Below are positions 39,782-49,355 of a stretch of DNA of 64,000 nt, in pieces; within the stretch, counting starts at the first letter, position 1, and every line of letters begins with the position of its first letter. The notes under the pieces were generated by a model. The model made no database searches. It saw only the letters and a program-made list of their open reading frames with translations, and had not been told where the DNA came from. Source of the stretch: an uncultured Desulfomonile sp. (GTDB taxonomy: Bacteria > Desulfobacterota > Desulfomonilia > Desulfomonilales > Desulfomonilaceae); the NCBI GenBank assembly GCA_903952205.1, contig CAJBEZ010000033.1:62001-126000 (forward strand), written 5' to 3'. Both the position numbers and the translations under genes were made by a program.

Positions 39782-39858
39782 CGTTCAAGACAGTTCTAAA
39801 AGAGTAATAGACGTTTTCAGGTCCATCCCAATCAGATAGAAGACCATCGCTTATATGA

Positions 39859-42294
39859 TCAAGGGCTTACACGAATTACCAGGTGCCTTCGATCGTCATA
39901 AACAACCTTGAGATACGTAAAGTGTTTTTCCCCGGCCCATTGATGCAAGAGAACTTTTACATCATCATACTCGTTGGGTTCAACCAGCAGATATTGTACC
40001 TTATAATTCTCGATTAAGGATGTAAGCATTGGGGGGTGACTCAAAATCGACTTGACCCAGAATCCGTTCTCAAGTTCGTTTCTGAATCTGTTTTCAAAAT
40101 TGTCATTAAGGGTTAGTGAGCCATGAAATTCCCCATTGTAGGTGTAAACGGGCGCATAAACATTACAGTAAACGAGTAGTTTTGCCGTGCTAGCAGAGAC
40201 CCACACACTTCCAACTGGAATGTTAGAACGAATCCATTGGAACGTCGAAGGATCAACTTCCAATGGATATTGGCCTATGACACCAGCGGGGGATGTGTTC
40301 AAATAGCCCGCAACCGCAAGACGATTCAGATCAAAGACTGTGTTCCCTGTGAATGTTGAAGGCGAATATTCGAATTCAAAATAATCCCGAAGCGAACGCA
40401 AGTTAAGAAGGGGATTCGTCCGGCCCTCATAATGTGGAGGTTTGTAGTTGGTGACCACAGCCGCCCCGAGTATCGAAAACAGAATAATAGAGATTATCGC
40501 TCTTGATCCTATGGATTCCAGGCCCTGCTTCCAAACGAAAGTTTTTACGGTAGTTCTGCCTGCAGCTAATGATTTTGCCTTCAGGAAACACAAGACGCAA
40601 CATGATAAAAAAACAATAGCATCAACTTGGACCCTGCCGAAGATTGTATAATTAGCAGTCAGTCCCATGAATCTCAATGATGGTACCAACAGCAAAGATG
40701 CCAGGACAAGAAACAGATAGGAATAGCTTTTCCATGACATAGTGGAAGGCGATTTCAGCGGTCGTGCGGCTTGATACACCGCATGGGCAAAAACCATAAG
40801 CCCGCAAAGAATGAAGAGGAAATTGAGTGAAAATAGGTACCGAGAAGACACCAGCATCATGATCAAAGCCTTGCCTGTCCCCCACATTGTAAGGAGAGCG
40901 CTTAAGCACAGGACTAGGGGCAGGAAAAGTTGATAGATGCTTTTCGCTCTCAAGATGTACGCAGGCATCAATAGTACGGCAGAGTAGAAAAAGAGCAAGC
41001 CAGGGCTGAAGAAAATCGCCAGCATATTCTTGCCGTCGATATACGAGTCCCCTATTACGGGTCCGCCATAAATAGCTTTCACGAAGCCATGTTGCGACAC
41101 CCACTGACTCAATGTTGTCCAAGCTTCTAAACGCATTTCAGCAGTAAACGCCTTCAGTTCAGGGTTAATAGAAAGGTTGGTCAGCTTGTACAAGACGAGC
41201 ACACCCACGCAGACAGAGACCAACACCAGACAACGCTTAAGTTGCTTTGAATATGCCTTTCCGTGACAAACAGCCAGCATCATGAACGCACAGATCATTC
41301 CTAGCATGATAAGACATTCCTTAGCATGGACGAAGGCTATTTCTACAATGAGATAAATCAGTGCCACAAACATGCCAACGTTAGTCTTCTCATCTCTCAT
41401 ATGGATCATAAAATGAACCAAGGCCAAGGGTAGCAAGCACATTGCCGCAAACGCATAACGATCAGCAGTTGGGAGAAAACTAACGATTATATCAGAACGC
41501 CAATGCTGGTAGAAAATGCTGTGGATAAAGCTCATGATAATAATTACGAACGCTGGCCATCGGCTTTCGGTAATTAAAAAAGAAAGCTGGACCAAACACA
41601 GCAAGGAGACTAAAGCAGTAAAAGCCCACATTACCGAAATAGCCACCACTACGTCATGACCAATAAAAACACTAACCATTGCCATGAATAGATAAAAAGG
41701 TACAAAAAGATATGCAGTACAAAGGTTCGGCATAAACGAGAGATTGTTAATCTGGATACTGGGATTTTCAACCAACTTCCTCAAAGTGATCATTTCTTCG
41801 GGAAACATCCCATATGGATTATATGTATAAGGAAAATAACAGAAGGCTGTTACTGCTGCTGCGATCAATCCTATTTTGATTACCTTCGAAAACTCCACCA
41901 GGTTGGCTTTGGGTTCCTGAGAGCCACGCAGCGAAAAGATAAGTACCAGATAAAGACAAACGCTCCCCCCAAAATGGAAAACAATAGCTTGATGTATGTT
42001 CAACTTCATAACGAATATGATCAAGTTCAAGATGAAATTATATGAAAAACTGTGGGAGAAAGAGACAATAATGTTGGAAAGAACATCATAATGTTCGTTC
42101 TTATTTCGTGAGAGGAGGCTGAACACGGCGAAACCTGGGGCAAAACCGAAGCAAAAGCAGGCAATCGTGAAGCGAAGCGACAAAGGGAGAAATGCTGAAA
42201 CTGAACCAAAGTATATCGCTGCGCCGAAAATTATTACGACCAGGAAAACTGTTGATATTGTACGACGGCACGAGAAGAATTGGCTTTTAATCAT
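39859..42294 (-). CDS. Very large polytopic membrane protein, GT-C-like
   Basis: An 811-residue protein. Hydrophobic helices fill residues about 13-625 (VFLVVIIFGAAIYFG, LRFTIACFCFGFAPGFAVFS, IISIILFSILGAAVV), and a soluble domain ends the protein (STFQWIRSNIPVGSVWVSAS, SLIENYKVQYLLVEPNEYDD). Loop segments such as FPEEMITLRKLVENP are placed as in GT-C transferases. An IS256 element is inserted 7 bp upstream of its ATG, after a TAAGGA, so its original promoter and leader are displaced. The gene upstream of the element (the GT2 at 43790) was probably once in the same operon. Confidence 0.65.
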   Translation of the reverse strand: MIKSQFFSCRRTISTVFLVVIIFGAAIYFGSVSAFLPLSLRFTIACFCFGFAPGFAVFSLLSRNKNEHYDVLSNIIVSFSHSFSYNFILNLIIFVMKLNIHQAIVFHFGGSVCLYLVLIFSLRGSQEPKANLVEFSKVIKIGLIAAAVTAFCYFPYTYNPYGMFPEEMITLRKLVENPSIQINNLSFMPNLCTAYLFVPFYLFMAMVSVFIGHDVVVAISVMWAFTALVSLLCLVQLSFLITESRWPAFVIIIMSFIHSIFYQHWRSDIIVSFLPTADRYAFAAMCLLPLALVHFMIHMRDEKTNVGMFVALIYLIVEIAFVHAKECLIMLGMICAFMMLAVCHGKAYSKQLKRCLVLVSVCVGVLVLYKLTNLSINPELKAFTAEMRLEAWTTLSQWVSQHGFVKAIYGGPVIGDSYIDGKNMLAIFFSPGLLFFYSAVLLMPAYILRAKSIYQLFLPLVLCLSALLTMWGTGKALIMMLVSSRYLFSLNFLFILCGLMVFAHAVYQAARPLKSPSTMSWKSYSYLFLVLASLLLVPSLRFMGLTANYTIFGRVQVDAIVFLSCCVLCFLKAKSLAAGRTTVKTFVWKQGLESIGSRAIISIILFSILGAAVVTNYKPPHYEGRTNPLLNLRSLRDYFEFEYSPSTFTGNTVFDLNRLAVAGYLNTSPAGVIGQYPLEVDPSTFQWIRSNIPVGSVWVSASTAKLLVYCNVYAPVYTYNGEFHGSLTLNDNFENRFRNELENGFWVKSILSHPPMLTSLIENYKVQYLLVEPNEYDDVKVLLHQWAGEKHFTYLKVVYDDRRHLVIRVSP

Positions 42295-42309
42295 TCCTTA
42301 CAATCCAGG

Positions 42310-43758
42310 GGAAGTGTTCAAAATTCTGTGTCAAAGTTGATGGCTTTCCGATTTTGCACCCACTTGAGCGGAAGCAGACGCCAGGTCCGAGAATGGGCCT
42401 CTCAAATGAGCTCGTCGGAGGAGTTGGTGTCTGCTGGAGCGGATAAATGGGGATCGGCTTTTCATTGACTGCCAACCTATCAGAGTTTCAGTTCCTTATC
42501 CAGCCTTCCTTCAAAAAATATTGCCAGCTGTGAAAGGGTAAGTGACCAGTTTTGTATCGGCATTGTCCATTTCTTGCAGGCATTCTGAATCCCCATATAC
42601 AATAATTTCAGCAGGCTGTCCTGGTTGGGAAAGGCGCCTTTGGTTTTGGTCAGCTTACGGAACTGACGGTGCACCGCCTCAATGATATTGGTTGTGTAGA
42701 TGATCCTGCGAATATCTTCCGGATATTTGAAATATTGGCTCAGCCTCTCCCAATTATTCCGCCAGGATTTGATCACAATCGGATATTTGTCGCTCCACTT
42801 TCCAGCCAAAATATCCAGCTCTTCCGTCGCCAGCTCTTTAGTGCTGGCCTTATATATACGTTTCAGATCACCCATGAATTCTTTCTGATTCTTCGAACCG
42901 ACATACTTCAGGGAATTGCGGATCTGGTGGACAATGCAGAGCTGAACCTCAGTATTGGGAAAAAGCGCTTCAATTGCCTCGGGGAAACCTTTGAGACCGT
43001 CAACACAGGCGATCAGGATATCTTTCACTCCACGATTCGTAAGATCCGTTAAAACTTGTAGCCAGAAATTGGCTCCTTCATGCTCAGAGAGATACAGACC
43101 AAGAACTTCTTTCCTGCCTTCGAGATTTACGCCCAGAATCGTATAGACCGCCTTGCTGACAACCTTACCATTCTCACGGATCTTATAGTTAATGGCATCC
43201 AGCCAGACAATTGGATACAGGGCTTCCAACGGCCGGGCCTGCCATTCCTTCACGGTATGGATAATCTTATCGGTAACGGCGCTCAGCGTGCCGCTTGAAA
43301 CCTCAATGCCATACATCTCCTCGATATGTGAAGAGATGTCTTTATAGCTCATACCCAGCCCATACAGAGCGATTATCTTCTGTTCAATCTCATCGTTCAG
43401 GGTGGTTTGATGTTTCTTGACCAACTGCGGGGAAAATGTCCCGTCCCGGTCACGGGGCGTGCGCAACTCAAAATTGCCATTCAACGATTTTATCGTCTTT
43501 GTGCCTTTTCCATTCCGGCGGTTTGCGGAAATTTCCCGGCCGAGGTGAGAGTCCAGTTCAGCCTCGAGAGCAGCCTCAGTCAGCTTTTTTATTAATGGCG
43601 TGAGAAACCCTTCCTTGCCCAGCAGCGGTTTCCCTGCCTGTATTTCCTGGAGGGCTTGCTGAAAATCGAATCCTTTATCTTCTTCCATCCTGTCAGTTCT
43701 CCTTGTTCTACTGATCATATCAGCTTTCAGTTAACTGACACAGAATTCTGAACACCCT
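42310..43758 (-). mobile_element. IS256-family insertion sequence with target duplication
   Basis: A 1.45-kb element with imperfect inverted ends that share GTGTTCA, then one variable base, then AATTCTGTGTCA. The flanks carry a 9-bp direct repeat CAATCCAGG (42301-42309 and 43759-43767), the length IS256 elements duplicate. The single transposase gene is intact. It is inserted between the GT2 gene and the large membrane protein gene, which would otherwise be about 37 bp apart. Confidence 0.92.
42480..43718 (-). CDS. IS256-family transposase
   Basis: A 412-residue transposase. The DDE core shows PIVWLDAINYKIREN (first Asp), ILIACVDGLKGFPEAI (second Asp) and TTNIIEAVHRQFRKLTK (Glu). GISVSSGTLSAV-like and CIVHQIRNSLKYVGSK segments are also family markers. 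The N-terminal region with KLTEAALEAELDSHLG is the usual DNA-binding part. The Met at position 11 may be the true start. It appears complete and functional. Confidence 0.95.
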   Translation of the reverse strand: MISRTRRTDRMEEDKGFDFQQALQEIQAGKPLLGKEGFLTPLIKKLTEAALEAELDSHLGREISANRRNGKGTKTIKSLNGNFELRTPRDRDGTFSPQLVKKHQTTLNDEIEQKIIALYGLGMSYKDISSHIEEMYGIEVSSGTLSAVTDKIIHTVKEWQARPLEALYPIVWLDAINYKIRENGKVVSKAVYTILGVNLEGRKEVLGLYLSEHEGANFWLQVLTDLTNRGVKDILIACVDGLKGFPEAIEALFPNTEVQLCIVHQIRNSLKYVGSKNQKEFMGDLKRIYKASTKELATEELDILAGKWSDKYPIVIKSWRNNWERLSQYFKYPEDIRRIIYTTNIIEAVHRQFRKLTKTKGAFPNQDSLLKLLYMGIQNACKKWTMPIQNWSLTLSQLAIFFEGRLDKELKL

Positions 43759-43789
43759 CAATCCAGGTCCCAATAATTTCAATTATTCT

Positions 43790-44662
43790 CTAGTCGCATC
43801 GAACGACTCTTCCATTTGACAAGTATTTTCGTCTATTTAGAATAACCCATTTGAACCATAGACGAAAAATGTCCCACAAAGAAGCAATTATCGCGTTAAT
43901 TCGAGTACCTTTTGCTTCCCCCTGCGTTCGAGCAATGAAGTTTATAGCAACCTCTTTTATTGACATGCCATTCCAATAAGATTTGATGATACCTTCTGGA
44001 TTGACGAAAGAACTACGTGCCTCGAATTCAATTGATTGAATCCACTTAGTTGGGTAAAAAGTTACATTCTGATAATCGGAAACAGGCACTTGAAACAAGG
44101 CTCTTATTAGACAATAATTAATGACAGATACCAATGCCTTAGAAACAGTATCCGATCTTCGTGTCAGATGCTTGATACCAAACAACTGAAAAATAGCGGC
44201 GATTGGTTTAACTAGTTTACCTTGAACATTCACCGGTCGTCTACGTGCCCCCTGAACTATGTCATAGCTTTTAAGATGTTCCAGGAATTCTCTTAACTTT
44301 CCTATATCGTAACACCAATCAATAGTCTGCCAAAAAAGATATTCCTTTGACGCTAGCTGAATAGCTCGTCTTGACGATATTCCAACACCCATATTTCGTC
44401 CGTTGGGATAAATTTTGAGTCTAGGGTTGGTTCGTTGATATTCTTGGGCTATCTTCAGTGTGTTATCAGTGCTTCCGTCATCGATAAGCACAATCTCATA
44501 GTCTTGCACAGACATATCCATTAGAATAATCGCCCTGTCTAAGAATTCACCTATAATGGTTTGCTCGTTATAGGCCCAGCAGAGCAGCGAGACACTCTTG
44601 TCAAACTTTGGCAAGGATTCTATTGCCTCAGAATCACTAATTGGTGGAATGATGTAAGTCAA
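43790..44662 (-). CDS. Glycosyltransferase family 2
   Basis: A 290-residue GT-A enzyme: SVSLLCWAYNEQTIIGEFLD, EIVLIDDGSTDNTLKIAQEY and LKIYPNGRNMGVGISSRRAI are the GT2 start, and EYLFWQTIDWCYDIGKLREF replaces the usual DxD region. The tail (MSIKEVAINFIARTQGEAKG and SLWDIFRLWFKWVIL) resembles DPM1-like transferases that attach a sugar to polyprenyl phosphate, but has no transmembrane helices. It overlaps the following GT5-like gene by four bases (ATGA). IS256 sits 32 bp beyond its stop codon. Confidence 0.85.
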   Translation of the reverse strand: MTYIIPPISDSEAIESLPKFDKSVSLLCWAYNEQTIIGEFLDRAIILMDMSVQDYEIVLIDDGSTDNTLKIAQEYQRTNPRLKIYPNGRNMGVGISSRRAIQLASKEYLFWQTIDWCYDIGKLREFLEHLKSYDIVQGARRRPVNVQGKLVKPIAAIFQLFGIKHLTRRSDTVSKALVSVINYCLIRALFQVPVSDYQNVTFYPTKWIQSIEFEARSSFVNPEGIIKSYWNGMSIKEVAINFIARTQGEAKGTRINAIIASLWDIFRLWFKWVILNRRKYLSNGRVVRCD

Positions 44663-46212
44663 CGCATTATCTCTTTGGAGGGCTTATCGGGAAAATACAA
44701 TTTGGCTAGATACATATCGACAGTCTTTGATATACTGGAATCAAAATTCATTGCCCTGGAAACTATTTCTTGCCACAATTGATAGTTATTGAACCAAATA
44801 TCCATTGCAGTTGCTACCCGTTTCACGAAGTCCGCGGCGTCTGTGGGATCCTTCAATAGAAATCCCCATCCGTCTTTATGCTCGGTGACCGGTTTAACCG
44901 TATCAGGCAGGCCACCGACTGCGCTTGCCAGTGGTACGGCTCCAAATCGCATGCCTTCGAGCTGGCAAAGGCCGCACGGTTCCCAGACAGACGGCATTAA
45001 AAAAAGGTCGGAAGCAGCGTAATACAAGAAACGATCAATGAATATGCCTTCGTCGGCAAGAGACAAGTCTCTGTCATACGGCGAGAGAAACGCCAAATTG
45101 TACCGGTATCTCTTGGAGAGGGCAACGAGTTTTTTCCAGAGGTCTATGTCTGGATCATCATTGCCTGGTTCTGGCCACGCTCTAAGATATATTTGCGGCC
45201 GACGATTCAATTGCATGAGACCGTCCATAGCTCTCTCAATAAGACCAAAGTTTTTTTGATCACAAAATCTGTGGCCCATACTTATAAGAAAAGCAGAAGG
45301 ATCCAAGGGTAAACAAGCGGTAGCCTGAAAAATTTCTTTAGCTCGTCTCTTGTGCTCAAACACTCCAGATTGAGTCGGTGTTATGCATAATCCATTGTCG
45401 CGAAGCACAGGAATGCAACGCCAATCGACAAGATCATTATCAATTCCGTTCAATATACCAACAAGACGTCCCTGATCATACAATTCTCTGAACACTTTTT
45501 CCAATCCACCCCCATTGGGACGGACCTGAATTTCGCGGGCATAACTAGGGCTTACGGTGTGAACAATGTCCGCCGAATTAAGTCCGGAAAGCAGGAAATT
45601 GAATTCACCCTCGCAACTCGGTCTCAATGAATGAAAAATCTCGTGTGTATCCAAAACTTGTGAGCTGAAACGGCCTTGCTCTTCCAGCACGTCTACTGTA
45701 AGGACCAGTTGTGCTTTAGGTCTCCATTGGACACGGTTCAGTAGAGCTAATAACGGAGCGCTTTGCCAATGAAAAATGTGAGCTATTACTTTCTCAACGT
45801 TGTCGAATTCCCTTTCCTTAAGCCCATCTATGAGCATGAGAACCGAGTGACAAAAGTCCAACCATGAGCGACCACTCGTCTCTGTTCGCGAACCAACTCC
45901 TCCCTGCTTGATGTAGTCCCACAAACTGTCTCCGGGTAGGAAATAATAATGTATTCCTTTCTCGTCCTCTCCAACTCTGACCTCCTGGGTCCTGAGTTGT
46001 CCCTGAAAAACTCTGCGAATAGTAATCGGTTCCTTAAATCTTATCCCGCTATATTGTGAATCAAACAATGGAGCTATGACGATGATCTTGAATCCTAGTT
46101 TTGACAGTTCGGACAAAATTGATCGAATCAAATCGCCCATTCCAGTAATTTTGAAATACGGGGACAACTCTATCGTCACAAAAATCAAGAGCGAAGAGTC
46201 AATTGAATACAT
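44659..46212 (-). CDS. GT5/starch-synthase-like glycosyltransferase
   Basis: A 517-residue GT-B enzyme. The start LLIFVTIELSPYFKITGMGD is the glycogen/starch synthase type (the usual KTGGLGD reads KITGMGD). The C-terminal domain has SMGHRFCDQKNFGLIERAMD, DLFLMPSVWEPCGLCQLEGM and FGAVPLASAVGGLPDTVKPV, which match the ADP-glucose-binding half of GT5. In a surface-polysaccharide operon it could make an alpha-glucan-like segment or use another nucleotide sugar. It shares four-base overlaps with the GT2 gene, and ends close to the aminotransferase gene. Confidence 0.8.
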   Translation of the reverse strand: MYSIDSSLLIFVTIELSPYFKITGMGDLIRSILSELSKLGFKIIVIAPLFDSQYSGIRFKEPITIRRVFQGQLRTQEVRVGEDEKGIHYYFLPGDSLWDYIKQGGVGSRTETSGRSWLDFCHSVLMLIDGLKEREFDNVEKVIAHIFHWQSAPLLALLNRVQWRPKAQLVLTVDVLEEQGRFSSQVLDTHEIFHSLRPSCEGEFNFLLSGLNSADIVHTVSPSYAREIQVRPNGGGLEKVFRELYDQGRLVGILNGIDNDLVDWRCIPVLRDNGLCITPTQSGVFEHKRRAKEIFQATACLPLDPSAFLISMGHRFCDQKNFGLIERAMDGLMQLNRRPQIYLRAWPEPGNDDPDIDLWKKLVALSKRYRYNLAFLSPYDRDLSLADEGIFIDRFLYYAASDLFLMPSVWEPCGLCQLEGMRFGAVPLASAVGGLPDTVKPVTEHKDGWGFLLKDPTDAADFVKRVATAMDIWFNNYQLWQEIVSRAMNFDSSISKTVDMYLAKLYFPDKPSKEIMR

Positions 46213-46217
46213 GGGTT

Positions 46218-47351
46218 TTACCCAATCCTCTTTACCACTTTCTTAACTTTGTCAACCACGAAATCTATCTCGGTATCTTGCAAACCAGGATAAAGCGGCA
46301 GACTAATAGTCCTGCTACCTATCATTTCTGCCATGGGAAAGTCACCTTCTCTAGAGCCAAGCTTCTCTCTAAAAAGAGTATAAAGGTGCAGCGGTCTATA
46401 GTTTACTGCAACTCCGACCCCTTCATCCTGAAGGGCCCAAAGAATTATATCCCTCTTTTCATGATTAACCAGTATGGTGAACATGAGATGTGACTGTGTT
46501 ACTCCCCCTAACAGTTGTAACATTTCTAATCCGTCAACACTTGAAAAAGCTGCCCTATAATACAGCGATATTTGCTCTCTGCGTTGTCTCCATTGTTCTA
46601 TCATATCAATCTGGTCCATCAACAAGGCGGCTTGCAGATTGGACATGTTATATTTCCATCCTTCAACGTCAACATCATAATGTCGGTACAATTTTGTGTA
46701 TCTGTCAGCAGCATCGGTAGACATTCCGTGCAACCGCAGCTTTCTAAGCTTCGAGGCCAATTCACTGTCGTTCGTGGTCACTGCTCCACCTTCGCCGCAA
46801 GTGATGCTCTTTGTGGCGTAGAAGCTGAAACAAGCAGCGTCGGCCAGTTCGCCGACTCGTATTCCGTCGCGACTGCCTTCGAGGCAATGAGCAGCATCTT
46901 CAACTATTAGTAGCCCAGATTTTCTAGCTAGTTCGCTCAGCTTGATCATATCAATCATCTGACCGTAAAGGTGCACAGGGATGATAGCTTTGGTTCGAGG
47001 CGTAATAACAGCACCAATTCTTGACACGTCAATATTGCCGGTCTCTGGTTCAACGTCCACCATTACCGGCTGGGCTCCAACATGCATGATAGCGAGGCTT
47101 GTGGCCACGAAAGTCAACGGCGTTGTGATTACCTCATCGCCATGGCCGACACCCAGGGCTAAAAGTGAAAGATGAAGCGCCGCCGTAGCGCTTGTTAAAC
47201 CGACAGCGTGATTCTGATCCAAATATGACGCAAATTTATCCTCGAACAGACCGACTTCTTCGCCTGTGGTCAAAAAGATTGAATTCATGACCTTTTCAAA
47301 TCGTCTTAAATTAATCTCACCCAATTGATGACGAAAGAACTCTACCTTCAT
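46218..47351 (-). CDS. DegT/DnrJ/EryC1-type sugar aminotransferase
   Basis: A 377-residue PLP enzyme. I start at the ATG at 47349-47351, preceded by GGGGAAG, because an earlier in-frame region of 51 residues is unlike the family. Motifs: TTGEEVGLFEDKFASYL, GLTSATAALHLSLLALGVGH, VHLYGQMIDM, EDAAHCLEG and SFYATKSITCGEGGA with the PLP lysine. It overlaps the flippase-like gene by 35 bp. It is distinct from the PseC-like enzyme at 60696 and probably aminates another keto-sugar nucleotide in this locus. Confidence 0.92.
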   Translation of the reverse strand: MKVEFFRHQLGEINLRRFEKVMNSIFLTTGEEVGLFEDKFASYLDQNHAVGLTSATAALHLSLLALGVGHGDEVITTPLTFVATSLAIMHVGAQPVMVDVEPETGNIDVSRIGAVITPRTKAIIPVHLYGQMIDMIKLSELARKSGLLIVEDAAHCLEGSRDGIRVGELADAACFSFYATKSITCGEGGAVTTNDSELASKLRKLRLHGMSTDAADRYTKLYRHYDVDVEGWKYNMSNLQAALLMDQIDMIEQWRQRREQISLYYRAAFSSVDGLEMLQLLGGVTQSHLMFTILVNHEKRDIILWALQDEGVGVAVNYRPLHLYTLFREKLGSREGDFPMAEMIGSRTISLPLYPGLQDTEIDFVVDKVKKVVKRIG

Positions 47352-48360
47352 CTTCTTCCCCAATCCTGTTTTCCGACAAGTACAATACGGCGCCTGCCAA
47401 ACTGCTGACCGCTGCAACCATTCTATAGACCAACCACAATGAGGCTCCAAAGGCAAAATCCTGCGATGACCACACCAACCCAGCCCACCATTCTTGCCAT
47501 CCAATATTACCTGGCGAGAGGGGAATCATTCCGATTAAAAAAACCTGCAGGCCCAAAACAATTGTCTGGACGAAAGATATTTCGCCATTCATTGCCACAG
47601 AAACCATGTACAGGGCCGTGCAACCCACAAGGTTGATAACTAAAGATATTCCAATACAGGCAAATATAAGCCTCCAGTTAGTACCAAACTCCGAGAACTG
47701 CCTCAGTAAGTTAAGCAATAACCTGCCTATGAAAACTCTGCTGATAATATTTTCAAGAGATTTGAGCCGTATCTTACCGAATATTACAGTAAAAGCAAAA
47801 ATTGCTATCAAAGCTCCTGTAATTCCCAGCCCTCCCCACCCGATGTTACCTGGCCATATTAAGCCGAACGCCTGATAAAGAATCAGCCCTTGGGCGCAGA
47901 GGGCCAAGAGCGCCAGTCCTAGTAAACCTAAAAAACGATCATATAGTAACGTTCCGACAATCTCGGACAATTTGTTTCTGTTTGGTGTGGCAAGATAGTA
48001 GCCAACAACAATATCGCCACCGCCGGATGTCGGCAAGAAATTATTGTAAAAGAATCCTATCAGGACTGTTTTGGCGCAACGGCCAAACGGCAACATAACG
48101 CCACTGGTTCTTAATAGCAACCAAAGCCGAAAACTTCTAAATATTTGGATGCACAACACTAAAGCGCCGCAGAGAAAAATGAGTAAAAACGATTTGAAGT
48201 TCAGCAAATCTTTTAGTACAAAAACTGATATTTTTCCTGAATAGAACAAATAGAAGATGAGTCCAAAGGCCACTATTAATTTAAGACCAAACATCAATTT
48301 TGAGCTAACATTCTTGCTCTTCAAGGAAAACATTAATAAGTTTTGTGAATAATCTGTCAC
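47317..48360 (-). CDS. LPG-synthase-type (flippase-like) integral membrane protein
   Basis: A 347-residue protein with about eight hydrophobic helices. SFLLIFLCGALVLCIQIFRS, FFYNNFLPTSGGGDIVVGYY and YDRFLGLLGLALLALCAQGL match the transmembrane part of the lysylphosphatidylglycerol synthetase/AglD family, and VNLVGCTALYMVSVA and PLSPGNIGWQEWWAG are also typical. The family includes proteins proposed to flip lipids or lipid-linked sugars. It starts with a GTG whose bases overlap the stop of the radical SAM gene by four bases (GTGA). Confidence 0.85.
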   Translation of the reverse strand: MTDYSQNLLMFSLKSKNVSSKLMFGLKLIVAFGLIFYLFYSGKISVFVLKDLLNFKSFLLIFLCGALVLCIQIFRSFRLWLLLRTSGVMLPFGRCAKTVLIGFFYNNFLPTSGGGDIVVGYYLATPNRNKLSEIVGTLLYDRFLGLLGLALLALCAQGLILYQAFGLIWPGNIGWGGLGITGALIAIFAFTVIFGKIRLKSLENIISRVFIGRLLLNLLRQFSEFGTNWRLIFACIGISLVINLVGCTALYMVSVAMNGEISFVQTIVLGLQVFLIGMIPLSPGNIGWQEWWAGLVWSSQDFAFGASLWLVYRMVAAVSSLAGAVLYLSENRIGEEDEGRVLSSSIG

Positions 48361-49343
48361 AATGCTTCGTCTCTCCTTGATTTAGTCTTCGTGTGTTCCG
48401 CATCTGATATTATTTTCCAATAATTGTAGTTCCAAGATCGATATTGCCAGTCAGGACACGATAAACAAATGGGAATCTTGTGTCCTCGCCCAGAAAGGTG
48501 TTTCGCCCTAAAATCTTCAAACTCGGAACCTAGCCATATTTCCTTGATAGATTTTTCAAAGATATTTGCAAATTTGTGGTCGAAAGCGATGTCCTCGCCA
48601 CATAGCGTGACATCCCCTCTAGTATCTATGTTTAGACGCTCAAAAAGCCATGGGCAAGGGATACGCTCTTCCGGTGGAAGATATGGAGTCGGATCTCCGG
48701 AACAGTCCACATTGTATCCCCATGTCAAGAACTTCCTGATCTGGACCTTGTCAACAATATTTTGCCAATGTCTCTCGGCCATTTCCACATCCACCCCCTG
48801 CTGGTCAATGATACTTGCGATGATTCGGGTGCGTGATTTGAGTCTATCCCTTATAGCTACAGCCATATTAACATTTCTATTAACTTTTTTCCAATCCAGC
48901 CCACACCTTACTTGACCATAGGTTTCTTCATCGCCTGCATCAACACTAAATTCCAGATTGTCGACTTCCGACTCTATTAATGCTTCCAAATTCTCTTCGT
49001 CGAATATCGATCCATTAGTTATGAGTCCTATACGAGCCCCTTTTCTCTTGGCGTAAATCAGGAGATCCGTGGCCTTTGGATGAAGCATGGGTTCACCGCC
49101 GCCAGAAATTCTCAAATATGCGCTATATTTGGCACATTCGTCAGCGATTCTCTTGAAAACCTCTTCTGCCATGAACAGGGCGTCTTTATATCGATTTCTT
49201 ATCGTCGAATTATTGTAAGGGCAGTTGGGGCACTTGGCATTACATACGTATACAAACGAAAGGACAACCATGAGAGGAAATTCCTGAGCTCCTTCGCGCA
49301 TGGTATACTCTGATTTGGTGTGTAAAAAAACATCTTTCGCCAA
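48357..49343 (-). CDS. Radical SAM protein with SPASM-like C-terminus
   Basis: A 328-residue protein. Cysteines in CNAKCPNC (C34, C38, C41) bind the iron-sulfur cluster used to cleave SAM. RISGGGEPMLHPKATDLL and SVDAGDEETYGQVR complete the barrel. The C-terminal IPCPWLFERLNIDTRGDVTL, CGEDIAF and ICLSCPDWQY contain the extra cysteines of SPASM proteins. The start is TTG, chosen because an AGGAG lies 6-7 bases upstream. The substrate is unknown. A second, related radical SAM gene lies nearby with the same CPDWQ ending. Confidence 0.88.
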   Translation of the reverse strand: MAKDVFLHTKSEYTMREGAQEFPLMVVLSFVYVCNAKCPNCPYNNSTIRNRYKDALFMAEEVFKRIADECAKYSAYLRISGGGEPMLHPKATDLLIYAKRKGARIGLITNGSIFDEENLEALIESEVDNLEFSVDAGDEETYGQVRCGLDWKKVNRNVNMAVAIRDRLKSRTRIIASIIDQQGVDVEMAERHWQNIVDKVQIRKFLTWGYNVDCSGDPTPYLPPEERIPCPWLFERLNIDTRGDVTLCGEDIAFDHKFANIFEKSIKEIWLGSEFEDFRAKHLSGRGHKIPICLSCPDWQYRSWNYNYWKIISDAEHTKTKSRRDEAL

Positions 49344-49355
49344 TGTTTTCTCCTG

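Noticed and set aside
40652-41122. 156-codon minus-strand open frame inside the 811-residue membrane protein gene
   Set aside because: It lies in another frame of a gene whose hydrophobic helix pattern is clear; no motif.
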